Shown here in pieces: positions 1 through 5,629 of a stretch of 10,454 bases of DNA. Source of the DNA: an uncultured bacterium. GTDB lineage: Bacteria > Patescibacteriota > Minisyncoccia > Phycocordibacterales > UBA918. Position numbers and translations under genes: made by a program. The notes beneath the pieces are model-generated. The model did not search any database. It saw only the letters and a list, made by a program, of their open reading frames with translations, and was not told the origin of the DNA. Where the stretch lies: the NCBI GenBank assembly GCA_903839715.1, contig CAIMDH010000088.1:1-10454 (forward strand), given 5' to 3'. Numbering within the stretch: position 1 is the stretch's first letter; the number at the start of each line of letters is the position of its first letter.

Positions 1-25
1 CAGTATGACATACGTTTACACAAAC

Positions 26-57
26 AAAAACCCCTTCAGAGTAGAGAAGGGGTTTTT
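26..57 (-). terminator. Rho-independent terminator after rpsU
   Basis: An 11-bp perfect inverted repeat (26-36 with 47-57, extendable by a C-G pair at 37/46) closes a loop of 8-10 bases. Read on the minus strand it begins a few bases after the S21 stop codon and ends in a run of five T followed by GTTTG, a typical intrinsic terminator. The other strand also shows five T after the stem, so some activity from the left is possible. Confidence 0.9.
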
Positions 58-59
58 GA

Positions 60-305
60 TTAGCGGCGATAACTCTTTTGTTCGGCGATTTTACCGAGTT
101 TGAGAAGTTTCTCGTAAGTCACTTTTTTGGCTAGCTTCTTTAGCTTGGCCATACGGTTGACGTTGTCGCTCTTGATGCGTGTGTAGTAGCGACCAGCACG
201 TACTTTAGGGATGATTCCTGCGCCCTGGACACGCTTGGTAAAACGTCGGATGACGTTAGCACTACTTTCGTTATTGTTTTTTTCGACTTCAACGTTTATT
301 GCCAT
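60..305 (-). CDS. rpsU: Small ribosomal subunit protein bS21-like
   Basis: An 81-residue, strongly basic protein resembling bS21, the small 30S protein that sits near the mRNA exit and anti-Shine-Dalgarno region. The pattern is an N-terminal strand (MAINVEVEKN), then ANVIRRFTKRVQGAGIIPKVR, which matches the family's arrangement of FxxAxRRFKRxxxxAGxxxExR, then a Lys/Arg-rich helix (RMAKLKKLAKKV). It is about ten residues longer than E. coli S21. I place the start at the ATG at 303-305. An in-frame ATG at 324-326 lies upstream of a candidate -10 box (317-322), so it would not be in that transcript. No Shine-Dalgarno is seen. It follows the HisRS-like gene by 50 bases and is closed by a terminator directly after its stop. 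Confidence 0.82.
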   Translation of the reverse strand: MAINVEVEKNNNESSANVIRRFTKRVQGAGIIPKVRAGRYYTRIKSDNVNRMAKLKKLAKKVTYEKLLKLGKIAEQKSYRR

Positions 306-316
306 ATGTGGGGATG

Positions 317-345
317 AGCATATCATTTCGTATCGAGATACGCAA
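317..345 (-). promoter_or_regulatory. Candidate sigma70-type promoter for rpsU
   Basis: On the minus strand, TTGCGT (340-345) and TATGCT (317-322) are separated by exactly 17 bases, and the rpsU ATG lies 11 bases beyond the -10 box. Both hexamers are imperfect (3/6 and 4/6). A small palindrome (329-342, CGTATC..GATACG) occupies the spacer. If used, this promoter would allow S21 to be made independently of lepB and the HisRS-like gene. Confidence 0.4.
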
Positions 346-355
346 GCATTTTGGA

Positions 356-1531
356 TTAGACAGTCGCAAGCTGTTTTTTAAGCTTTCTGACCATTGCATC
401 AATGGAAATATTCTCTTGATTACGCTCATGCATATCGCGAAGAATCACGGTTTGATCAACAAACTCCTTCTGACCAATAATGACAGTGTACCGTACGCCA
501 CGGGCCTCGGCATCACGTAGCTGGGCAGAGAGCGAGTCGCTAGCCAGGTCGTGTCTGACTGGGATACCGGCGTGTTTGAGCTGGTCGATAATCATCAAAC
601 TGCGTACTTTTGGACCAAAGCCCAGCTGTACGACATAGACTGTAGGATCGATTGATTTGGCTTTCGGTATCCGGCCCGGTTGCTTGCTGTTGCTATAGGT
701 GATGACTGCGCCAGCAGCGGGGACACGACTACGAGTCTTACGGTAGAAGAATTCATCATAGCGGCCACCCTTAACAGCGATAGAGGGTAAGGTAGTATCT
801 TTGGTCCCAAGAGATTCTATTGAAAAGAGGGCGTCGGAATAATACTCATGATGGCCAATCATCTTTGGGTCAATTTCGTATGGAGTTTCAGTCATGTCGA
901 GATATTCAACAATCTCACGAAAATGCTTGCGACTTTGGTCACTGAGGAATTCAAGTGGGTTAGGGCTCCGATAGGCTAGATCATGATCTTGTTCAATAAG
1001 GTCCCGTAGCGCTAGAAAAGGGTGCTCCTTCATAAGTTCGCGTGAAGATACAGGCATTGTGTCAAGACGCTTGCGGAGGAAGTTGGTAAGTTCGCGACTA
1101 TAGCGGGTGGTTGATTCGTTGTCACCAAGAGAATTGATGCGGACAACATGATCTTCTTGACCTAGTTCCTGCATTAAAGAGCGTCCTGCCTGAATGAGGA
1201 TAGCTTCCGCGATACTCTTTTGGACGTTGAAGATATTAAAAGTTACTGCGGTGCTTTCAGTGTCAGCCAGTTGTTCAAGTGAATAGAGAAGTACTGGGGA
1301 TTTTAACGCATGAAGATTTTGTAGGCAAAAATTTGAAACTGAGTTAGCAATGAGACACTGCTCAGCGTTATTTTTTTCGTCAGACGGGGTAATAGTGTAG
1401 GGCATTGAAACTTCACAGTTTTTGCAGAGGGGATTTTTTTTGATGGTGTCAGCAGTACGAAAACCAAAATGCTCAGCAGTATTGGTGGCAATCTTTAGAA
1501 ACTCTGTGGGTGAATATTTCATAAGGTGCAT
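356..1531 (-). CDS. HisRS-like class II synthetase paralogue, catalytic arginines lost
   Basis: A 391-residue protein with the architecture of histidyl-tRNA synthetase: a class II core followed by an anticodon-binding (HGTP) domain at about 296-389. Recognisable HisRS landmarks are INSLGD (132-137), YEIDP..(H)EYY (218-231) and KGGRYDEFF (254-262). The ATP and histidine pocket looks broken. The motif 2 FRxE region (about 83-93) reads SLEQLADTE. The HisA loop LVRGLDYY reads MIGHHEYY, losing the key Arg. The motif 3 GxxxERL segment reads AAGAVITYSNSK. An N-terminal CxxC (C36, C39) is also present. It is therefore probably not an active His-tRNA ligase. By analogy HisZ is a catalytically dead HisRS paralogue, but HisZ lacks the C-terminal domain kept here. 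It starts 6 bases after lepB's stop; ATG 1520-1522 (MKYS) is an alternative start. No Shine-Dalgarno is visible. The fold is fairly secure and the function unknown. Confidence 0.75.
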   Translation of the reverse strand: MHLMKYSPTEFLKIATNTAEHFGFRTADTIKKNPLCKNCEVSMPYTITPSDEKNNAEQCLIANSVSNFCLQNLHALKSPVLLYSLEQLADTESTAVTFNIFNVQKSIAEAILIQAGRSLMQELGQEDHVVRINSLGDNESTTRYSRELTNFLRKRLDTMPVSSRELMKEHPFLALRDLIEQDHDLAYRSPNPLEFLSDQSRKHFREIVEYLDMTETPYEIDPKMIGHHEYYSDALFSIESLGTKDTTLPSIAVKGGRYDEFFYRKTRSRVPAAGAVITYSNSKQPGRIPKAKSIDPTVYVVQLGFGPKVRSLMIIDQLKHAGIPVRHDLASDSLSAQLRDAEARGVRYTVIIGQKEFVDQTVILRDMHERNQENISIDAMVRKLKKQLATV

Positions 1532-1537
1532 TACTAA

Positions 1538-2188
1538 TTATTCGGTGCCGTTATTCATAATACTTTCGTCGGCCGCTCCGGGTAGCACATCAAAGCTTTG
1601 CGGGGGGAACAAACGCAGGAAAGCCTTGCCGACAATGCGTTCTTCTTGAAGGATGCCCCAGATACGTGAGTCAGAGCTCTCGTCACGATTATCGCCCATG
1701 ACAAAATACTCTCGCTCACCGAGGTTCTCGGTGATGTTTACACCTGGGCGCATTGATTTAATATAGGGTTCGTTGACGACGAAGCCTTCGGGATTTTCCT
1801 TATTTTTAATCATGACGACATTACCCTCTATGATGATGTCGTCACCAGGGATACCGATAATGCGCTTAATGAAAAATTTTGAAGGATCTTTTGGATATTT
1901 AAAGACTATGACATCCCCACGTTCTGGAGAGTGTACGTGGTAGCTGACCTGATCGACAATGAGATATTCGCCATTGTGGAAGGTCTCTTGCATGGAAGCA
2001 CCTGAGACAATAAAAGGTTGTGCGATAAATGTACGCACTGGAATAACAATTAGTAAGGCGATAACTGAGAATCGGACAATTTCTAGAAAAGAATTTTCTT
2101 TGGGTGCTGTGGGTGACTGAACGTTCTCATCTGTAGACCATTCAAGGTCGTCATCTTGCTCGTATTTTTTTTGTGAGAACAAATTCAT
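1538..2188 (-). CDS. lepB: Signal peptidase I
   Basis: A 216-residue S26-family peptidase that removes signal peptides from exported proteins at the outer face of the cytoplasmic membrane. An acidic cytosolic N-terminus (1-35) is followed by one membrane span (about 38-54). Then comes the catalytic Ser65 in SGASMQET, the general-base Lys108 in FFIKRIIGIPGD, and the C-terminal box GDNRDESSDSR (165-175). All expected catalytic motifs are intact. I chose ATG 2186-2188 (MNLFSQ) because a near-consensus promoter (2205-2233) lies just upstream. A longer reading frame back to 2242 would start before that promoter. It is the first gene of a minus-strand run with the HisRS-like gene (6-base gap) and rpsU. 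Divergent from pth. Confidence 0.95.
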   Translation of the reverse strand: MNLFSQKKYEQDDDLEWSTDENVQSPTAPKENSFLEIVRFSVIALLIVIPVRTFIAQPFIVSGASMQETFHNGEYLIVDQVSYHVHSPERGDVIVFKYPKDPSKFFIKRIIGIPGDDIIIEGNVVMIKNKENPEGFVVNEPYIKSMRPGVNITENLGEREYFVMGDNRDESSDSRIWGILQEERIVGKAFLRLFPPQSFDVLPGAADESIMNNGTE

Positions 2189-2204
2189 AGTAATAATTTT
2201 ATGT

Positions 2205-2233
2205 ATTATACGCGAAGGAAAAAGTAAAAACAA
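2205..2233 (-). promoter_or_regulatory. Promoter of lepB and downstream genes
   Basis: On the minus strand, TTGTTT (2228-2233), a 17-base spacer and a perfect TATAAT (2205-2210). The lepB ATG begins 16 bases after the -10 box, so the predicted leader is only about ten bases and carries no Shine-Dalgarno. This fixes the lepB start at 2188. Confidence 0.75.
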
Positions 2234-2289
2234 ATAACGCAAAAAAAGCTACTTGGTGTGGTATTTTTAATGAGGGAAAAGTTTGCGTA

Positions 2290-2298
2290 TGGTATCCT
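2290..2298 (+). promoter_or_regulatory. Candidate extended -10 promoter for pth
   Basis: TGG-TATCCT fits an extended -10 element (TGN plus a hexamer with 4/6 match). The pth ATG follows 8 bases later, the same spacing as at the methyltransferase gene. No convincing -35 is seen. It implies a leaderless or nearly leaderless pth transcript. Confidence 0.4.
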
Positions 2299-2306
2299 TA
2301 TTACAA

Positions 2307-2894
2307 ATGTACTACATCGTTGCGCTTGGAAATCCTGGTGAAGAATACACATACACAAGACATAATGTGGGTTTTTTGGCGGCTGACGTATGTATATCGG
2401 TACATGCTCTGCCGGAGCCTCGTAGTATGGCGCAGTATGTAGGTAAGGTGAGTGCTGGTAGTATCGGAGGAAATGAGGTGACACTGCTTTTTCCAGAGAC
2501 ATTTATGAACCGGTCAGGTGCGGCGGTCAAAAAATGTGTACCACCAAATGAACTAGTGACTACAGTCGTGCTTTATGATGATATAGCACTACCGTTTGGA
2601 GAGGTAAAAGTGTCGTTTGGGAGAGGTGATGGCGGTCATAATGGCATGAAGTCAATTATTAGCGCTTTGGGTAGTAAGGATTTTATCCGGGTACGGATCG
2701 GGATTGCGCCGACTAGTTTTTTGACTGGTGCAGCAAAAGCCGTGACCGGGTCTGAGTTACCTAAATATGTCTTAGCGAAGTTTTCTAAGAGCGAACAAGT
2801 TAAACTTTCTAAGGAAATTTTGCCACACGTAGCTGAGGTAGTTGAGACGATTGTAAAAGAAGGCTACATCAAGGCGATGAATCGTTATAATTAG
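2307..2894 (+). CDS. pth: Peptidyl-tRNA hydrolase
   Basis: A 195-residue Pth enzyme, almost the same length as E. coli Pth. It cleaves the ester bond of peptidyl-tRNAs that drop off stalled ribosomes and so recycles tRNA in the cytosol. The catalytic and tRNA-binding residues are all in place: Asn9 in LGNPG, the catalytic His19 in TRHNVGF, Asn68 in FMNRSG, Asp91 in LYDDIALP, and Asn112 in GDGGHNGMKSI. I chose ATG 2307 (MYYIVALGNPG) because the family's N-terminal strand begins there. Earlier in-frame starts (TTG 2283, ATG 2289) would add residues not expected for the family and precede the candidate -10 box. The next gene starts 7 bases after the stop, so the two are probably co-transcribed. 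Confidence 0.95.
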   Translation: MYYIVALGNPGEEYTYTRHNVGFLAADVCISVHALPEPRSMAQYVGKVSAGSIGGNEVTLLFPETFMNRSGAAVKKCVPPNELVTTVVLYDDIALPFGEVKVSFGRGDGGHNGMKSIISALGSKDFIRVRIGIAPTSFLTGAAKAVTGSELPKYVLAKFSKSEQVKLSKEILPHVAEVVETIVKEGYIKAMNRYN

Positions 2895-2901
2895 TAAAGG
2901 T

Positions 2902-3663
2902 ATGGAAAGACTGCCTACAAAAGAGGGAGGTCATAGTACCTTTCTTGAAAAGGGAAAGAAATCAATTGAAGGTTTAAAAACAGAGAATATCGTAACTTTC
3001 GACTTACTGTTTTCTGATGATGAAAAAGAGATATTGAGGCATATTAAACTTGAAAATAACTGTAACTTTGACATATCTGATTTAGGAGAGAATGAATTGA
3101 TAGAATCTCTAGTTGCGAAGTTAGAGGAGATAGGAAAAAATGAGTCTGAAGTAGTTTTGGGGCTTGCTAATATAGTTGCTAGCAGAGCACAAGACTTTAA
3201 AGAAATAATGTCCAAAGAGGCACTTTGTGTTACAGTTCGATCAACTATTCCTCATTCTTATAATGATGTGCCGCGCTGGCATAGTGATGGTACTTATTTT
3301 ACTCAAGAGGACGACGAAAAAGTCTATAAAATGGTTTTTCCTATATTTGGAGCGAATACTTTATTTGGCGAAACGTTAGATAAAGATAGATATGAGGAGC
3401 TGCTGGTAGAGAGTTATAAAAACGACGAGATAAATTCGGATAATCCTGAAATTTGGGATGTGGAAGATTTAAAGATTAGGAAAGAATTAGATGTTGTAGT
3501 GCAACGGCTTCCTGATGCTGGTATCGAAAAAGCATCAGTTTTTTTGGTAGGGCATGAAGAGGCAGTAATTCATTCAGAGCCAGCAATCTCTATACCTCGG
3601 ATATTTGTCGCTGTTTTAGTCGGATCAAAAGCACAAATTGCAGAAATGATGGCTGCGCGGTAG
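2902..3663 (+). CDS. Hypothetical protein with HxD...H...R pattern, possibly Fe(II)/2-oxoglutarate oxygenase-like
   Basis: A 253-residue protein I cannot name. Residues 1-105 are charged and probably helical. The C-terminal half looks like a beta-sandwich: VTVRSTIPHS, VPRWHSDGTYF (H127, D129), VYKMVFPIFGANTLF, then AVIHSEPAISIPRIFVAVLVG (H224, R233). A HxD, a distal His, and an Arg nine residues later is the layout of the iron facial triad plus 2-oxoglutarate-binding Arg in double-stranded beta-helix oxygenases. That reading is an inference from spacing only; no family is firmly recognised. The gene is clearly more A/T-rich than its surroundings (two 60-base rows I counted are 28% and 33% G+C, against 52% for one row of gyrA), which hints at acquisition. 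It follows pth by 7 bases (AAAGG just before the ATG) and ends at a shared terminator. Confidence 0.7.
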   Translation: MERLPTKEGGHSTFLEKGKKSIEGLKTENIVTFDLLFSDDEKEILRHIKLENNCNFDISDLGENELIESLVAKLEEIGKNESEVVLGLANIVASRAQDFKEIMSKEALCVTVRSTIPHSYNDVPRWHSDGTYFTQEDDEKVYKMVFPIFGANTLFGETLDKDRYEELLVESYKNDEINSDNPEIWDVEDLKIRKELDVVVQRLPDAGIEKASVFLVGHEEAVIHSEPAISIPRIFVAVLVGSKAQIAEMMAAR

Positions 3664-3675
3664 GAAAAGGTAAAT

Positions 3676-3714
3676 ACAAAAAGACCGGCACGTTAAGCGT
3701 GCCGGTCTTTTTGT
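3676..3714. terminator. Bidirectional Rho-independent terminator
   Basis: A 17-bp perfect stem (3676-3692 with 3698-3714), G/C-rich core, and a 5-base loop TTAAG, flanked inside the stem by A5 on one side and T5 on the other. It sits between two convergent genes: 12 bases after the oxygenase-like gene's stop and 7 bases beyond the rpsA stop on the other strand. It should end transcription from both. Confidence 0.93.
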
Positions 3715-3721
3715 TGTAGTA

Positions 3722-4822
3722 TTACTTTGCTTCAGCGTTTCCTTCTTTGTAAGAAAGAGTCATTCGTTGTTCTGATGGCTCAAAGAGCGTGATCTTGAAC
3801 TTGTAGACGTTTCCAAGTGAGAGAGTAGACTTGAGCATTTCTTCCTTCTCAAATTCTGAGATATGGACGAGACCTGCTACACCTTCTTCAATTGAAGCAA
3901 GAGCTCCATGCTTGTTGTATTTGATAACAACTGCGTCAACGATTTGGTCTTTCTTAAACTTCTTAGCTGCTTCCATCCATGGGTTCTCTTTTAGTTGTTT
4001 GATTGAGAGAGAAATCTTATCATCCTTTACTTCAATCACTTTAACTTTAACCTTGTCTCCTACCTTGTAGAGTGCACGTGTATCTTCTACGAGACCCCAG
4101 TCGAGCTCAGAAATGTGTACCAATCCTTCAAGACCTTGTTCTACCTTAACAAAGATACCAAAGTCCACAGCGCCAGTTACTTCACCGGTGAGTACATCAC
4201 CTACTTCGTACTTACCAACCTTCTCTTCCTTCTCCTCTTTTTCTTGGAGTCCCTTCTCAGAGAAGATGAGCTTATGCTCCTTCTGGTCAGCAGTAATCAT
4301 TACTACTGAAAGGTGCTTGCCGATGAGGTCGTTGAGAGCAGTAAGGATCTTGTCTTTATCGCCGTCAGCTACACGTGGGTAGTTGTCAGCAGAAAGCTGC
4401 GAAGCAGGAAGGAATCCTTGGATACCTTGCCATTCGATGATAAGGCCGCCCTTGTTTGCTTCTTTAACAAGTAGACTCATGACGGTACCACGCTTGACTG
4501 CTTCTTCAGCATCAGCCCAGATGAGAGCTTGGCGAGCTTCCTTGAGTGAAAGTTCGATGTAGCCGTCTTCGTTTTCTGGCATTACTACTTTGGCAGCGAT
4601 ACTGTCACCAACAGATACCTTTCGCAAGATATCGCGAGCGTTCATGTATTCACGTCCATAAATAAGACCTGTACCAAATGGTGGTAGGTCTACATAGACA
4701 CGTGCGCGGCCAATAGCCGACACTGTGCCGTCAATAAGTTGTCCTTCTTTTGGGGCGACAGGGGTGTTTGCAGCATAAGACTGCATAACTCCAGTTGTTT
4801 CTACTGTAGTAGAATCTGACAT
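3722..4822 (-). CDS. rpsA: Ribosomal protein S1 (four S1 repeats)
   Basis: A 366-residue protein made of four S1 (OB-fold) RNA-binding repeats at about 26-95, 108-190, 205-277 and 288-361. Repeats 3 and 4 are closest to consensus (GxVTGAVDFGIFVKVEQGLEGLVHISEL; GVAGLVHISEF), while 1 and 2 are more divergent. A Glu/Lys-rich linker (194-204) separates the two halves. S1 binds mRNA and helps load it on the 30S subunit. E. coli S1 has six repeats; shorter four-repeat forms are common elsewhere. I chose ATG 4820-4822 (MSDSTT): the in-frame extension to 4927 would encode residues across a strong leader stem-loop, right behind the promoter. The last base before the ATG is preceded by an A-rich stretch, with no clear Shine-Dalgarno. 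The leader fold suggests autoregulation by inference. Confidence 0.92.
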   Translation of the reverse strand: MSDSTTVETTGVMQSYAANTPVAPKEGQLIDGTVSAIGRARVYVDLPPFGTGLIYGREYMNARDILRKVSVGDSIAAKVVMPENEDGYIELSLKEARQALIWADAEEAVKRGTVMSLLVKEANKGGLIIEWQGIQGFLPASQLSADNYPRVADGDKDKILTALNDLIGKHLSVVMITADQKEHKLIFSEKGLQEKEEKEEKVGKYEVGDVLTGEVTGAVDFGIFVKVEQGLEGLVHISELDWGLVEDTRALYKVGDKVKVKVIEVKDDKISLSIKQLKENPWMEAAKKFKKDQIVDAVVIKYNKHGALASIEEGVAGLVHISEFEKEEMLKSTLSLGNVYKFKITLFEPSEQRMTLSYKEGNAEAK

Positions 4823-4841
4823 ATTTTTCTTGTTATTCCGA

Positions 4842-4905
4842 CGACACGCGTCTGTACTGCCGAGTCTCAGGGCCGTAAGCATCAGTACAGGGTTAACGTG
4901 TGTCG
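4842..4905 (-). promoter_or_regulatory. Long stem-loop in the rpsA 5' leader
   Basis: Bases 4842-4851 pair with 4896-4905 (one mismatch: an A-C opposition in the minus-strand RNA at 4848/4899). After a 5-base bulge (4891-4895), 4852-4859 pairs perfectly with 4883-4890. That makes about 18 bp closing a 23-base apical region. The foot of the stem lies 19 bases before the rpsA ATG and the fold fills most of the predicted leader. It has no terminator-like T run, so translational control, perhaps by S1 itself, is the more likely role. This is an inference. Confidence 0.65.
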
Positions 4906-4940
4906 CTAGGAAACTATTAATTACCAAAAATGGTGTGCCA

Positions 4941-4969
4941 AATATAGTATAGAAAGAGCAATTTGTCCA
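4941..4969 (-). promoter_or_regulatory. Promoter of rpsA
   Basis: On the minus strand, TGGACA (4964-4969, 5/6 match), a 17-base spacer and TATATT (4941-4946, 5/6). Transcription would begin near 4934, giving a leader of about 110 bases. This is unusually long for this window, where other predicted leaders are about 0-35 bases. Confidence 0.65.
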
Positions 4970-4971
4970 CC

Positions 4972-5059
4972 GTTCAGCCCGTTAGAAGCTATCCTATTTG
5001 CGACAAGTCTTAAATTATCTCTTTTATGAGAAATATACTGAGCTTCTAACGGGCTGAAC
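4972..5059. repeat. Perfect 19-bp inverted repeat with 50-base A/T-rich interior
   Basis: The arm at 4972-4990 (GTTCAGCCCGTTAGAAGCT) is exactly the reverse complement of 5041-5059. The interior (4991-5040) is A/T-rich and holds a small TCTC/GAGA hairpin. It lies between the terminator of the small gene and the rpsA promoter, starting two bases upstream of that promoter's -35 box, so it belongs to neither transcript as predicted. No T run follows either arm, so it is not an obvious terminator. Candidates are a structured small RNA, a miniature inverted-repeat element or a protein-binding site. No target-site duplication is evident at its edges. Confidence 0.8.
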
Positions 5060-5079
5060 CAGTACTCTTGGCTGGATTT

Positions 5080-5114
5080 AAAAAATCCTGACGAAGGGTG
5101 ACCCTTCGTCAGGA
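5080..5114 (-). terminator. Rho-independent terminator of the 75-codon gene
   Basis: A 13-bp perfect stem (5086-5098 with 5102-5114) with a 3-base loop. On the minus strand it is followed at once by six T (5085-5080). It lies 23 bases beyond the stop codon of the small gene and isolates it from rpsA. Confidence 0.93.
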
Positions 5115-5137
5115 CAATTTTGTCTTCAGGCGGCAGA

Positions 5138-5365
5138 TTATTGATTATCAAGCAATGTCACCAGGTGAGTAACAAGCTTTTTGACTGTGTCTTCTGCAAC
5201 ATGCAGTTCTCGTTTCGCTAACTGAATTTCGTCGTAATTGAGACGCGTTACAGCTGAATTAAAGGAAATATTGCTGTACAAGGCAGCAACTTTTGCCTTA
5301 TGAAGCAAAGCTTTTGTTTCGTCGATGGTCTGGGGAAGAACTTCTGCTTCTGTCTGGACTGTCAT
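5138..5365 (-). CDS. Small hypothetical protein, strongly expressed by its signals
   Basis: A 75-residue protein that I do not recognise. It has no signal peptide, membrane span, cysteine or obvious metal motif. Most of it (about 12-73) reads as two or three amphipathic helices (ETKALLHKAKVAALYS; DEIQLAKRELHVAEDTVKKLVTHLVTLL), and the N-terminus is polar and acidic. It is convincing as a gene because of its signals: a near-consensus promoter (5407-5435), a perfect AAGGAG six bases before the ATG, and its own strong terminator. It stands alone as a single-gene transcript between the divergent MBL gene and rpsA. The expression signals are the best in the window, suggesting an abundant protein, perhaps a small binding or structural protein. 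Function unknown. Confidence 0.85.
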   Translation of the reverse strand: MTVQTEAEVLPQTIDETKALLHKAKVAALYSNISFNSAVTRLNYDEIQLAKRELHVAEDTVKKLVTHLVTLLDNQ

Positions 5366-5371
5366 TTTTAG

Positions 5372-5377
5372 CTCCTT
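5372..5377 (-). promoter_or_regulatory. Consensus Shine-Dalgarno of the 75-codon gene
   Basis: AAGGAG on the minus strand, 6 bases before the ATG at 5363-5365. It is the only textbook Shine-Dalgarno I find before any gene here, and it decides this start. A 5-bp hairpin (5380-5384 with 5389-5393, loop of 4) stands 2 bases upstream of it and may keep the site open or protect the 5' end. Confidence 0.85.
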
Positions 5378-5406
5378 AACCTTGGAATCAAGGCTTTCTA
5401 TTTATA

Positions 5407-5435
5407 ATTATAGCACAGTATATTCTTTTAGTCAA
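5407..5435 (-). promoter_or_regulatory. Near-consensus promoter of the 75-codon gene
   Basis: On the minus strand, TTGACT (5430-5435, 5/6), exactly 17 bases, then a perfect TATAAT (5407-5412). This is the strongest sigma70-type promoter visible in the window. The leader would be about 35 bases. Confidence 0.88.
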
Positions 5436-5614
5436 ACCATTTCAGAGACTCCTTAAAAACAAGTTTCTCTAATCATAACCTTTCTAATATCGTCCCATAC
5501 AGATTATATGTAAGTGAGGCAGGGTTCGTATCTTAGTCCTCGTGGTGCCGTGTTCTTGTATTCAGTACGGTCTGGTCAGAGGGTAGTCTATTTCGGAATC
5601 TGTCATTTTTGTCG
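5436..5614. other. Intergenic stretch with no feature identified
   Basis: About 180 bases between the divergent promoters of the small gene and the MBL-fold gene. I checked for tRNA, hairpin terminators, repeats and short genes. A GTG-initiated frame runs from 5514 into the MBL gene in another phase but has no start signals and is most likely chance. Only weak 4-5 bp hairpins are visible. Confidence 0.5.
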
Positions 5615-5620
5615 TATACT
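5615..5620 (+). promoter_or_regulatory. Candidate -10 box for the MBL-fold gene
   Basis: TATACT ends 9 bases before the ATG at 5630, the spacing expected for a leaderless mRNA. No good -35 box is seen, so the call rests on the -10 box and on the same arrangement recurring at other genes here. Confidence 0.45.
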
Positions 5621-5629
5621 ACTGCCACT

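Noticed and set aside
303..326. Upstream ATG at 326 for S21 (MICSSPH extension)
   Set aside because: It lies before the candidate -10 box and adds residues unlike any S21; MAINVEVEKN fits the family N-terminus.
2189..2242. Extended lepB start at 2242
   Set aside because: It would place the start codon upstream of the TTGTTT-N17-TATAAT promoter.
4842..4905. rpsA leader fold as a hammerhead ribozyme or TPP riboswitch (CUGAUG and CUGAGA strings)
   Set aside because: The remaining conserved cores of these RNAs are missing and the stems do not match their layouts.
4972..5059. Inverted repeat as an integron attC site (contains GTTAGAA and TTCTAAC)
   Set aside because: The core boxes are in the wrong order for attC (GTTRRRY should be on the 3' side), the L boxes are absent, the arms match perfectly, and there is no integrase or cassette context.
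4921..5151. A 76-codon minus-strand open frame across the rpsA upstream region
   Set aside because: It runs through the terminator hairpin, both arms of the inverted repeat and the rpsA promoter, has no start signals, and overlaps the end of the 75-codon gene.
5514..5550. Possible tRNA T-arm (GGTTCGTATC)
   Set aside because: The flanking bases do not form the 5-bp T stem, and no acceptor, D or anticodon stems can be drawn around it.
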